Origin: Chromera velia
Lineage: Eukaryota; Sar; Chromeraceae
DNA: 24,655 bases
Direction: 5' to 3'
Assembly (NCBI GenBank): GCA_018398765.1
Contig: JAHBMJ010001926.1
Coordinates: 1 to 24,655, forward strand
The notes beneath the pieces were generated by a model that did no database searches, was not told the origin of the DNA, and saw only the letters and a list, made by a program, of their open reading frames with translations. Within the stretch, counting starts at the first letter, position 1; the number at the start of each line of letters is the position of its first letter. This document shows, one piece after another, positions 10,067-18,986 of this stretch. The translations under genes and the position numbers were made by a program.

Positions 10067-11412
10067 GCCGTGAGTCGCATCTGATGCAAGACTTTCGGAA
10101 AGAAAAGGTCCGTTGCGCTAAGAGTCGCATTTCCATTTCAAGTCTCTGTGCGTCTCGGGGGCGGCTGATAAGTTCTGTACCGCCACGGTTGCGCACACGC
10201 ACGTTTGCGCTAAAGCAGCTGGGTTCAGACTTGGAAGTACCCATGACTGAAAAACGACTGCCTGTATGCAGGTTGAACGAGTACAGGGCAGACATTGTGA
10301 AGAGGTTGCCGGACCTCCGAAAGGTTTCCTCTGGACCCAACGGGCTCTTCATGCATTCCTGCCATACTCATGTAGAGGCGATGAACGACGAGTGAGTACA
10401 TATGCACACACATACAGGGGGGGGGGGAAATAGACCGACAGACGGCTGAATCAGCCCACACAGACCTGCAGACATCTATGAATGCATCTATGGATGTTTG
10501 CACATGCACTCAGATCGACCTACTGGCAGACTGGCCGACTCACAGACTGTCAATGAAGTGAAGACGGAAAGACAGGCAGGCAGGTGAAATTCAGTCGTCA
10601 GTGGATGTTTTTGCCCTTTTTGGTTTGCAATCTACCTACCCGTTTCTCCCGTCTTCTCCGTGTGTCTGCCAAAAGTCACGCAAGGGATCGGATCTGCATT
10701 CCCTAGAGCGTCTTATATTCCCCGTTCTTGTTGCCGAAAGGTTACAAGAAGGGCTTTTCCGGCTCCTAATGGGAAACCCTGTTCCTTCTTCCACCCCTCC
10801 CTGTTTCCCTCTCCCCACGTCCACATGTCCACCCATTCGTTTATCGATCCACTGATCGTCTGCCTCGCTCACTTGCCGAGACATTCTGCGGCTGTACCCT
10901 GTTCCATCTGAACATTTCCACTTGACCCCTTTTCAACACAGCTTCCTCTTAACGTGGACCCTCCCTCCCCTTTCTCCCCCCCTTTTCCTCCCTCCAGTTA
11001 CCTGAAGGGTATCTCGATTGAGGGCGTCTCCATGCGAGAGGCCATTCTCTCATGGTGGAACTTGGAGGCACCCACAGCCCCCTCTCTGCACTGGCCCTGT
11101 GCACTTCAGGGAGGGCGCTTCCCCGTGCAGTGCAACCCGACGTGTGCTGTGCAACGACGCAGACCCCCCACTGAAGCGGTTGAGTTGGAGGCAGACGGAG
11201 ACGGACGCAAATCTGAAATCTGTACTCTGGCTGAAGGGGGAGAAGAGAAGAGTTGGGAGTCTATTGTACAGACTGTGGCTCAGACTGCATTCCCTGCAGC
11301 CTCAAAGCGTGTGCCTCTGTACTCTTCGTCTGTGAGCGAATCTCATGAACAGGGGACCCAAACGGAGCCGACTTTGCCCGAGGAGGCGTTTGAGGTGCTG
11401 GAATACGAATAG
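8171..11412 (+). CDS. Notum / pectin-acetylesterase-like secreted esterase (complete, five exons)
   Basis: Five exons (8171-8426, 8680-8862, 9245-9848, 10272-10391, 10998-11412) sum to 1578 nt with every phase matched, giving 525 aa. The ATG at 8171 is followed by a signal peptide with a leucine-rich core (about residues 18-30). Family landmarks in order are: FFEGGGWCYDGFDC (the oxyanion strand, split by intron 1); FNRVYMKYCDGS; LSGGSAGG with nucleophile Ser194; VFDNW with Asp308; SCHTH with His381; and QCNPTC near the C-terminal part. These match the alpha/beta-hydrolase family of plant pectin acetylesterases and animal Notum, a Wnt-palmitoleate carboxylesterase. Chemistry is therefore probably hydrolysis of an ester (acetyl-polysaccharide or acyl-protein) outside the cell or in the secretory pathway; the substrate is unknown. 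The C-terminal ~90 residues after CNPTC are acidic and low in similarity. The exon 2 donor (GTCTGC at 8863) is the least typical junction. Confidence 0.93.
9926..10068. repeat. Two TCTG microsatellite blocks inside intron 3 of the Notum-like gene
   Basis: TCTG units run from about 9926 to 9973 and again from about 10015 to 10068, separated by about 40 bp of purine-rich sequence. The first block is preceded by CG and TG dinucleotide runs. Both lie in the intron 9849-10271. The translations of these blocks are artefacts. Confidence 0.9.
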
Positions 11413-11928
11413 ACAGACATACTTTCTTGAGTACTCTCTGTGAGGGCACACATGTCACATGATCGCAGAAAGGACTGCCAGGTAGCCAGAAAGCAGTAGC
11501 ATGGCCTACCTCGGGTTATCTGACTTAGCAGCTGTTTTTACGTATACTATTGAACGCTACATCCAGCCTTCCCTGCATAGTGGGCATGGTAACAGCTAGT
11601 GCCATGCTAGGTGCCATGGTTTACCGATGTTTACCGTTTACAAATCTGACTGATCTAAACCTAAATCTAAACAGCCTTAGTAGTGTAAACAGTGATGGTG
11701 CAGGATTGGTGTTTAAACTTGTATCATAAAGCTGCATGCAAGCTTAAAGTTCAATTTTATGTTGTATTTCGTTAAAATCTTTATTTTTAAACTTTTAATA
11801 GCTATGAAACTTTGTGGTAGTACAGTAGCACATTTAAAGTTTAAAATTTAGGTCTTTGGGGGACTAATTATAACTAAATTTCTTTAGAGAACATCTCTCA
11901 GATGATCTCTAGCTAGATTTGTAGACAT
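11413..11928. other. AT-rich intergenic DNA, no gene
   Basis: Downstream region of the Notum-like gene. It becomes strongly AT-rich after about 11640, with repeated TTTAAA, AAAGTTT and CTAAATCT words similar in style to the AT-rich DNA at 16.6-17.5 kb. No coding signal was seen. Confidence 0.5.
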
Positions 11929-12564
11929 CTGTATAAGCCACTCCGCCTCCGTGCCTGCAAGTAGAAGCCTTTCCCACCTCTGTACAAGCCTCCCGGCTTC
12001 TGTGCCTGCAAGCAGGAGCCTCGCCCACCTCCGTACAAGCCTCCGTAGCTTCGGCAGACGTTTGTAGCCTTCGTCCCTCTCCGATCGACTCCACCTTGCC
12101 GGGTCCTGCAGATGTTTGCGACTCTTATCCCCTTCCAAAAGAATCCAGCCCCCCTTCAAGTTCCCTCTCAGAGGCTTGCAAAGCTCGTCCCCGTCCAAAC
12201 ACCGCTTCACTCCCAGATAAAAATATTGTGAAATCAGAGAATAAAGATAAGGGTCTGGAGGAGGGGAAGCTAGAGGAGAAGAGTCATACAACACAGAAGA
12301 GAAAGAAGAAAAAGAAGAAGAAAAAGCCAGAGGGGGAGCAAGCTGGTCGTGAGAATTTTCAATTCTGTGGTTTTCTTGTGCAACTAGCCTGTGACGCCAG
12401 CGTTTAAAGGAGAGGACACCTCCTCCTTTAACCCCCTGAAGGACAGCTCTTCCCTTTCTCCTCTCCTTGTATAGGAGACGGCAGTTGCGATGCTTAACCA
12501 TTTGGCAAGCCAGCACAAGTGCAGTGCACGTGCAACCATCGGGCCTGGAGGGCGCATGCATCAC
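11884..12564. other. Overlapping opposite-strand open frames of doubtful status
   Basis: A minus-strand frame of 226 codons (12564-11884) overlaps a plus-strand frame of 103 codons (12096-12407). The minus frame ends in 17-residue repeats of the form RLVQRWERLLLAGTEA, created by the 51-bp DNA repeat. The plus frame ends in a lysine run produced by an AAG/AAA tract. Neither shows a known domain. At most one is real, and the region could equally be decayed repeat or transposon sequence. No decision between strands is possible by eye. Confidence 0.25.
11929..12050. repeat. 51-bp tandem repeat, about 2.4 copies
   Basis: Units contain GTGCCTGCAAGYAGRAGCC followed by CCCACCTCYGTACAAGCCTC. Two full copies (about 11945-11995 and 11996-12046) and a partial one at the left (GTATAAGCCACTCCGC) are visible. 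The 51-bp period is a multiple of three, so frames stay open through it. Confidence 0.7.
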
Positions 12565-12587
12565 TGGGATAACTCAAAGATGTTTTG

Positions 12588-12715
12588 CATAATAATTATT
12601 GAAACTCTATAACCACTATTTAAAAACAATTATTATTGACCAATATTATAATCATTCATATCAATAATGATTATTTAGACATAATCATTATACATTAAAA
12701 TAATAATTATTCAAA
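12588..12715. repeat. AATAATTATT-rich palindromic zone (left)
   Basis: At least four copies or near copies of AATAATTATT and AATAATGATTATT occur within about 130 bp, each self-complementary. The zone is not coding. A matching zone lies at 15548-15690. Confidence 0.65.
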
Positions 12716-12720
12716 CACAG

Positions 12721-13237
12721 GAATGGCTTTCAATAATGAAAGTCCTCATGGCTGGTTAATGCTCGCTTCCGTACCAGCAAAGAGAACGACCAGGCAGGCA
12801 AGGAGTGACCTGGTATGTACGACCTCTCGACGATGCCGACATCACAGACTTCGGCAGACAAACTGGTCGAGAGGAGAGAAAGAGGAACAAATTATTGCGA
12901 TCCACATAAGAAGCACGAAAAGAAATAACTTTTTTTCTTTCTTCCTCTTTTTCTTTTTCTTTTCCTTCTTCATGAGAGACTCAAAGAATCAGGTAAGGAA
13001 GGCCTTACTGTGCGATTTGATGGCGTCCCTCTGGATTATTCCTGTTCCCCCTCAGAAAATTTGTGCATGTGAAAGAAAGAAAGAAAGACGGTAGACCTCC
13101 AAAAGACAGAGAGACAAGTAAATCTGTAAGAGAGAGAGAGAGACACGCAGATAGACAGGTAGAAAGAAAGCGATCGATTCGGGGAGGAAAGGAGCTCGTT
13201 CTTTGTTTTCCTTTCCTTTCTTTTCTTCTTTTTCCTT
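12721..13237. other. Low-complexity stretch without a supported gene
   Basis: A plus-strand frame from 12723 is carried through a TTTTCTTTTTC tract and does not look like protein. GA- and AAAG-rich simple sequence fills 13065-13175. This is probably the 3' region of the minus-strand coiled-coil ORF. Confidence 0.4.
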
Positions 13238-13880
13238 TCATGTGTATGTCCTCGACACGTAGGAAGACGCAGCCGCAGAGCGCAGCCCAGAAGAGGAACC
13301 TGACTGAGAGGAGGGACGAATGAGACCGCCCCCCTTCCGCCCCTGCAACCGCAACCCCCCTTTTGGGGCAGCTGAAGAGGAGAAGCAGGAGGAAGAAGAA
13401 GCAGAAAAGGTTAACGACTGCTTCTTTTTGTCTCTGAGAGCGCACAGCTTTCTCTCTAGCTCTCTCTTTTCCTCCTCAAGCTGCACAACTGCCTGCTCCG
13501 TATTCTCTCCCCCCTCGTCCCCTTCCTGCCATTGCCACTCCTCCAGGACCTCCTCTCTGTCCCCCTTCCCATCAGAGCCCCCCCTTCCCCTCTCCTCCTA
13601 TTTGGCGCGCAAAAAAAATTTGGCGCTCCGCTTCCACAGCAGAGGAATGGTCGCATTTGTCCATTTCGAACGGGGGGGTAGGAGATGCTCTCCTAAGAAC
13701 TGAGCAAGGGCGGCGACCCTCTCATTCAGTTCATCCCACTCCTCACAAAACAACTTGCGGGTGACACATACTCCCTGCACATCCCCCCGAAGTCTCGACT
13801 GAGCATCTGCGAGCGCCTCTTGAAGGAACTTGCCCACCCTGCCTTTTTTCCTCGGATTTGTCGCCTTTGATCCTTTCTAT
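13238..13880 (-). CDS. Unrecognised protein with a C-terminal coiled coil (partial model)
   Basis: Two minus-strand coding blocks are visible. The first (about 13880 to 13680) begins after a possible acceptor (ttgatag) and encodes a helical segment with LQEALADAQSRLRGDVQGV and CEEWDELNERVAALAQFLG. The second (about 13602 to 13238) begins after aaatag and encodes an acidic stretch (DREEVLEEWQWQEGDEGGE), a coiled coil (LEEEKRELERKLCALRDKKK) and a Ser/Gly-rich tail ending at TGA 13238. The frame between the blocks is broken, so an intron of about 80-130 nt is likely, but the donor was not fixed. No family was recognised. It lies back to back with the transposase remnant and could be a second transposon ORF or a captured host gene. 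Confidence 0.45.
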
Positions 13881-14225
13881 CAATGTCCGCCGGATGAAAT
13901 ACACTCGAGGCGTCACGGCTGTGCTGCTTATCTAACAGACATGATTTTGAAAACAAAGAGTAGCTTCTTTCCACATGGAAAAAGGAGAGCACTGCTAGCC
14001 ACTTTTGAGAAGTATCTTTCCAATCTCGCTCCTCTTCCCGACAGCATTCCTCTGTGAAATGTGACGAGCTGGAACGGCTTCACAGCAAGGCAGAGAAAAG
14101 AATTGCTCTGTGCTTCCCCTTTTGCTCTGGCTTCCATTTCTAACTTCCGTGCACACCTGAATGAAGAAGGCCAGACGTCTCATGCTGAGAGAGAGAGAGA
14201 GAGGCAGCTGTCCTCGCGTGTGTAA

Positions 14226-15430
14226 GTGTTGTCTGCAAATGCGGCTGTCGTGGCTCGACTTCGGCGGTCGACATGGCCAGAGAGTGCGGTTGCTTCGTTT
14301 GTAATCAGTGCCAGAGAGAGCCAAAAGCAAATGATGGAGCTTTTGGAGGAATTGGGTGTAACATCAGAGGGGGGGAAGAGAATCAAGCCACACATGACTG
14401 CTTTCCATACGGTAAGTCAAATTAGACAGCACGGAAACTTGTTGTATTCAAGCACAGAGTCTTTCGAGTCTGAGCACAAATTTTTCTACAAATTCATTCC
14501 TTGTATTTCGTTGAAACAACATGGAGGGAGAAAGTCTCTCTGCGATCGTCTTTACTTGCTTAAGCACTTACAGGAGATGTTTTGTTTCCTTGATGTGCAG
14601 AGGCGTCGCGTGCAGGTAAGGCAATTCAGAAAGAAACTCAGGGAGAAGGTCTTTGGCCCAGTGGGCGATTTCTCTTTTCCACTCTCTGCAAATGATGATG
14701 GATGCATTCGGGGGGGCGGGAGCTTCCTTTTCTTCTTGCTTCTTTTGTGCTTTCTCTGACCAAGCGTGGGGATGCAGGAACAGAGGCTGAGATAGAAGAA
14801 AAGAAAGAGGCCCTTGCAGGAGAAATCCAGGCAAAGTTCAAAGTTCGAGCTTTTCGTTCTGGTGTTATGCAGAGAAAGACAACGTTTCGGAAACTCATGC
14901 TCGGAAATTTGCGTGACCCGCTTGAGATTGCAGGGGGGGTAACAGATAATATGAGAGCAGCGGTTATTTCTTTTCGTGTATGGTTCAATGGACACAAAAG
15001 TATGCCCAGTGGACAGGCGGTATTTGACGACGTTTTGTGTGATCTTCGTCTTTCCTACGATGGGTGCCCCCTTCGTTCTCTTCCATTTGTAAAAGAGGCG
15101 GGCGTTGTTGTGGGTGGTCGATTGCGTCTAATTTTTTCTGTCCTCCTTCGCCCGGGTATGGATATTTGGTCGTTGAGCGCAGAGGCGCGCAAGCTTCTTT
15201 CTTTGAATGATGCTTTTGTATTCGTCAGACTGTGGAAGCGATTACCAGAGCATGAAAGGAAAAGTTGGCCGAGGTTTAAACTCATTCCGACGTGTAAGTA
15301 TGTAGAGCTTGGGGACCATGCAGTTTTCCTTGTCTGCTCTGTGAAAGATCGCATCCGAATCATGTCAGACAATCGAGTTGATGCAGACAGCCGCAGCAAA
15401 CTCAGAGGATGGATTGATGGATTTCAGTGA
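14226..15430 (+). CDS. C-terminal part of a KDZ/TNP2-like transposase (partial or decayed)
   Basis: The first block (14226-14615) contains IKPHMTAFHTVSQIRQHGNL followed by STESFESEHKFFYK. This resembles the conserved region downstream of the catalytic domain in KDZ/TNP2-type DNA transposases (KPxxHxxxH...G...STExFExxxK). A GTAAGG donor at 14616 joins in phase 0 to an acceptor after 14764 (pyrimidine-rich, ...gaccaag). The second block (14765-15430) contains SFRVWFNGHKSMPSG, GRLRLIFSVLLRP and FVFVRLWKRLPEHE before TGA at 15430, and is similar in style to the C-terminal domain that follows in such proteins. The DDE catalytic region is not visible in the 2 kb upstream, so the gene is truncated, heavily intron-split or decayed. 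A short plus-strand block at about 13921-14057 with LLATFEKYLSNLAPLPDS could be an earlier exon. The start is not defined. Confidence 0.55.
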
Positions 15431-15547
15431 AGTAATAGAAATGATATGTTAAAATCTAGGATTAAACTTTTTTAAATGACTAGTCAAATGAATCATCATG
15501 ATTATCATACAGATCGTTTCTGATCAGTTGAGACTCATTGAAGTGTA

Positions 15548-15690
15548 TGAATAATTATTACATCCATTATGTAATAGAAATAATTATTATCGATTTTCAG
15601 GAATGTTCTTTAAATAATTATTATAGTCATTAAATAATGATGCAATAATAATTATACATTTCCTATAATATGAAATAATTATTATTGACT
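15548..15690. repeat. AATAATTATT-rich palindromic zone (right)
   Basis: Five copies or near copies of AATAATTATT lie within about 140 bp (near 15550, 15582, 15614, 15647 and 15674), mirroring the zone at 12588-12715 on the other side of the transposase-like gene. No coding potential. Confidence 0.65.
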
Positions 15691-16627
15691 TATCTCAGTG
15701 ATGTGACACGTCTCATTATTGAGGGGGGGGACGGGACTCCAGAGTTATGGCAAAGCACAGTCTTCTAGGCATACCAGCGAATCTGCAAGGAGCTTGTGAG
15801 ATGGCCCCAGGGGCGTTTGGGCTTTTGGTGATTCCCTAAGACTTTAGCTTCTGTAGAGTCATGCGCTTGATGCACTCATGTGTGTCTTATCGTTTGAATG
15901 CATATATGTGTATATGATGTATATCTCTGTTCTTTTAATTCTCTCGTCTTCACAAAACGGTTTTCATCTGCAAAAATCTCTTTCCTTCCTCGGCTTTCTG
16001 CCAGCAAAATCTAGCTAAAAACTTGTTTCTCTTTCTCTCAAAAAAACCCATTCAGATTAATATTGCGAGCACTTACAAAAAACCCGTTTCCCCCTCTCAT
16101 CTCTCCTTCTCTTCACTGAGTCTCTCTTTTCTCATAAAATTTAATATATGAATGTGGTGTGTACATATGCCGAGCCTTTATGTCTCCATGCGCCCCCGCA
16201 GTGTTGCTGTGCTTCTTTCTGCCTTCATTGAGGTCAAATAGTGCTCATTGTTTAGCAGTTAGTGTGGGAGGACATCCAGTTGTTTTGAGCTAGCGCTTTT
16301 AATTGCCCTTTTCTCTCAATCTGGGCTTGCCTCTTTCTGCATGCACGTTTTGAATAGACAAAAAACAAATAATGCATGTCATGCCCCGCAGTTGGCCAGA
16401 GCCCAAGTAGTGTGCTCACCGGCTTTAACTGCTTCAATTCAATTTAATCTTTAGTCTTTAGGTTTTTATAGAGCTTCAACAATAAGTAAATATAAGTAAA
16501 CGTGTTGCAAGTTTATGTATATTCTAGAAACAGGAAGTTCTTAAACATGCATGAAATATGCCCGCATCTGTTCGGGGACATAAAGTTTACCACAATTAAA
16601 CTAGATACAAAAAACCAAAATTAAAAA
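15691..16627. other. Intergenic DNA, no gene recognised
   Basis: Moderately AT-rich DNA with pyrimidine-rich tracts (16020-16140) and scattered short frames, none with recognisable content. It ends at the TTAAAAA copy at 16621-16627 that borders the next mobile element. Confidence 0.5.
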
Positions 16628-17509
16628 ACTAGGGTTGGACACTAAAGTTTTAAAGTTTTTTTTTTGCCTTCCAAACTTTATTTTAAAAAAATATTTTCCA
16701 ATTAGTTTTTAAATAGGTCTTTAATTAAGTCAGTTAGTAGTAGTATAACTAAACTATTATTAAAACTAATTTTGAGTCTAATTAACTAGCCTATATACTA
16801 AGAAGAGCACGTACAGTAACAGAAGTTCAGTCCTAGAGCTTAGTCTAATTAAGTTTAAATTCATGTTCACATTGGAAATAATCATTGGCGATGGAAAAAT
16901 TGGCAAAAAGAAAAGAGATACAAATTACTTAGAGTCAGAAGCAGAGCAACTTACGGGAAGATGAGGACAAACTCAGCGGAACTTTGCCCTCAACGATATG
17001 TAACGATATAAATGAAATCAACTTCTATAGCAACGTCTTCTAGATTCATCTGCCGTTTGCGGGGGCGATCTCTAATATAATAGTAGGCGACGCACAGTGA
17101 TAAAAAAAAAGAAAAAAAAAATCTGGAGAAGCCTAATCTTTTTTATTATTTTTTCTATTATTTTATTGGAAGTGCCAAACATATAACAAAAACACATCTA
17201 ACTACAAAACCTACCTTTGCTAAGTTTGCTCAAACCTTTGACCACTAGACTAAAAAAAAAAAAAAGAAAAACAAAATCTCGACATGTCTATTCTTCTTTT
17301 TTTTTTTACCACTGTGCGTCGCCTAGATATAATACTGGGACAAAACGGCGACAGTGCTTAAGAGCACTACTAAATCACTTATCACAGTGTATGTAATATC
17401 ACTTAGTTGCATGTTTACTTTTAAAGTTTTAAAGTCAAAGTTTAAAGTTTTTCAAGCAAACTATATTATAAAAAAAACTTTAGTGCCTAGTTTAGTGCCC
17501 AACCCTAGT
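16628..17509. mobile_element. 882-bp non-autonomous TIR element flanked by TTAAAAA
   Basis: The left end reads ACTAGGGTTGGACACTAAAG (16628-16647). The reverse complement of the right end reads ACTAGGGTTGGGCACTAAAC, giving an imperfect terminal inverted repeat that continues as AAAGTTTTAAAG-type sequence. TTAAAAA occurs immediately outside both ends (16621-16627 and 17510-17516) and is consistent with a 7-bp target-site duplication, although the sequence is simple. The interior is AT-rich, has no open frame of note, and holds a second inverted repeat. This fits a MITE or deletion derivative of a cut-and-paste transposon; the superfamily is undetermined. Confidence 0.75.
17047..17365. repeat. 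Internal inverted repeat of the 882-bp element
   Basis: TAGGCGACGCACAGTG (17084-17099) is exactly inverted at 17310-17325, and both copies are followed by A-rich or T-rich runs. The similarity extends outward more loosely: GCCGTTTGCGGGGGCG on the left corresponds to GCCGTTTTGTCCC on the inverted right arm. The arms enclose about 210 bp of AT-rich DNA. Confidence 0.8.
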
Positions 17510-17701
17510 TTAAAAAATTCTAGAAAAATCTGAAATCATGCAGTACCGTGTGCCAGAACGTGTCACGAGGAGTGAAATTAATTCAGAAATTAAATAAATA
17601 AGAGTACTAAGCTCACACTTAAAGCCACTAGTCTCAGCCTAGTCTGTAAGTTCAGCTGTGATGGTCCAAGATTATGATCGACTCGTATATTACGGCTTTA
17701 A

Positions 17702-18200
17702 TACCCTGCAAGTAGCTAGGATTTTTTGGGATTTTAGCCCAGGATTTTAGCGGATTTTACGGGATTTTGGCCAGGATTTTAGCGGATTTAGGTAGATTTT
17801 GCCCAAGATTCTGCCGGACTGATCCAACCCGATCTAAAATCCTGGCTCTAGGGATTATAAAGACTAAAATCCTGGACCTTAAGATTTTAGAAATGAATGC
17901 CAGGATTTTACGGGATTTTACGGGATTATGTCTTTTCCGTAAAATCCCGTATAATCCCATAAAATCCCGTAAAATCCCGTATAATCCCGTAAAATCCTAG
18001 GAAGAGGCTAGGATTTTAGCTTTCTTCCAGGATTTTAGATTCTAAAATCCTAGGTGTAGGGATTATATTTTTAACGTTAAGAGTCCAGCAGAATCCTGGG
18101 CAAAATCCGTCTAAATCCGCTAAAATCCTGGCCAAAATCCCGTAAAATCCGCTAAAATCCTGGACTAAAATCCCGCAAAATCCCGGCTACCTGCAGGGTA
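17702..18200. mobile_element. 499-bp foldback element made of GGATTTTA units, flanked by TAA
   Basis: The left arm (17702 to about 17820) and the inverted right arm (18200 to about 18080) match over about 115-120 bp with few differences, beginning TACCCTGCARGTAGC. TAA lies directly outside each end (17699-17701 and 18201-18203), fitting a 3-bp target-site duplication of the TWA type used by PIF/Harbinger elements. The interior is also largely self-complementary: about 26 GGATTT or AAATCC words occur across the element, first mostly in one orientation and then the other. No coding content was seen. The single-stranded form would fold into one long hairpin. Confidence 0.85.
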
Positions 18201-18203
18201 TAA

Positions 18204-18986
18204 TTAATAGTTCAATCTATTATCGACCTCAACCACCTATGAGCTTTCCATGTTTTCCCACGACCTTGCCTTTCCCGTCAGGAGCGGCTGATCATCACTC
18301 CGTCTATCCTTTATTAATCAGACAACTTTTTAAGTTTTATGGCCCAAGGTCTAGCCCAGGGTGTGGGAATACGATATGTTCTGCTATGCACCTTTGTGCC
18401 GGCATGATACTAGAGACAGCGCAACATTGAGGCAATCCTTAATCCTAGAGGGACTCATTCGGCTGCTAGCTTTTATCAGTCTGCAGAAGGCATGAAAAAC
18501 GAGACAAAAGTTTGCTAGAAATGTTGTTGGATCCCGAATCCCGATAATCAGCAGTATTCTGCGAGGCAAGACGGTCGCAAGAGCTTTATCGTAACAGCGT
18601 TTCGGAAGTTATTTGAGCTTCCGGCCTCTCCTACAACTCTGTCCCGCGGTTTCATGGGACCTCCCATATTTTTTTTTACAAAACAATGCATACAGACATA
18701 GCACAGGCGACGCATACGTGTCTCTTCTGTTTCCACCGCTCGCCAGGGGAAACAAACAAGAGAACGGTCTCAAAACAATTTCAAAAAAAGACCAAACAAA
18801 TCTACAGAAAGCCCCCTTGTGACATGTGCAGACTACAGAAGAAACAGACAAAGGCACTTTAGATACAACCCCCCTCCCCCCTCTCACAAAACAGCAGCGA
18901 TACTCTCCCTATTCTACAGGACCGAAAGGAAGTCCGCATCTCCTCACAAAAGAAAAACAGGAGACAAATGGCACAGCAAGCCAGTG
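18204..18986. other. 3' flank of DUF3445 gene A
   Basis: No supported gene. The part adjacent to the stop codon at 18989-18987 probably includes the 3' untranslated region of the minus-strand gene. Short frames on both strands lack recognisable domains and contain homopolymer tracts (for example T9 near 18668). Confidence 0.45.

Larger units (their letters stand above)
12580..15700. mobile_element. Possible decayed transposon block (ends not defined)
   Basis: A transposase-like coding remnant (plus strand, to 15430) is bracketed by two AT-rich zones dense in AATAATTATT-type palindromes (12588-12715 and 15548-15690). The outer words ATAATAATTATT appear in opposite orientation near both limits, but a convincing terminal inverted repeat and target-site duplication were not found. 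The limits given are therefore only the outer edges of the palindrome-rich zones. Confidence 0.35.

Noticed and set aside
9754-10352. Long frames rich in DRQT or SVCL repeats on both strands
   Set aside because: They are translations of the TCTG microsatellite in intron 3 of the Notum-like gene and overlap real exons.
14406-14420. GTAAGT donor at about 14412 splitting the transposase-like block
   Set aside because: The reading frame continues through it with the family-like segment SQIRQHGNL and STESFESEHK, so it is more likely a chance match.
17702-18200. Interstitial telomere repeat
   Set aside because: The unit is GGATTTTA in both orientations, not TTTAGGG or TTTTAGGG, and the arrangement is a long inverted repeat with defined ends.
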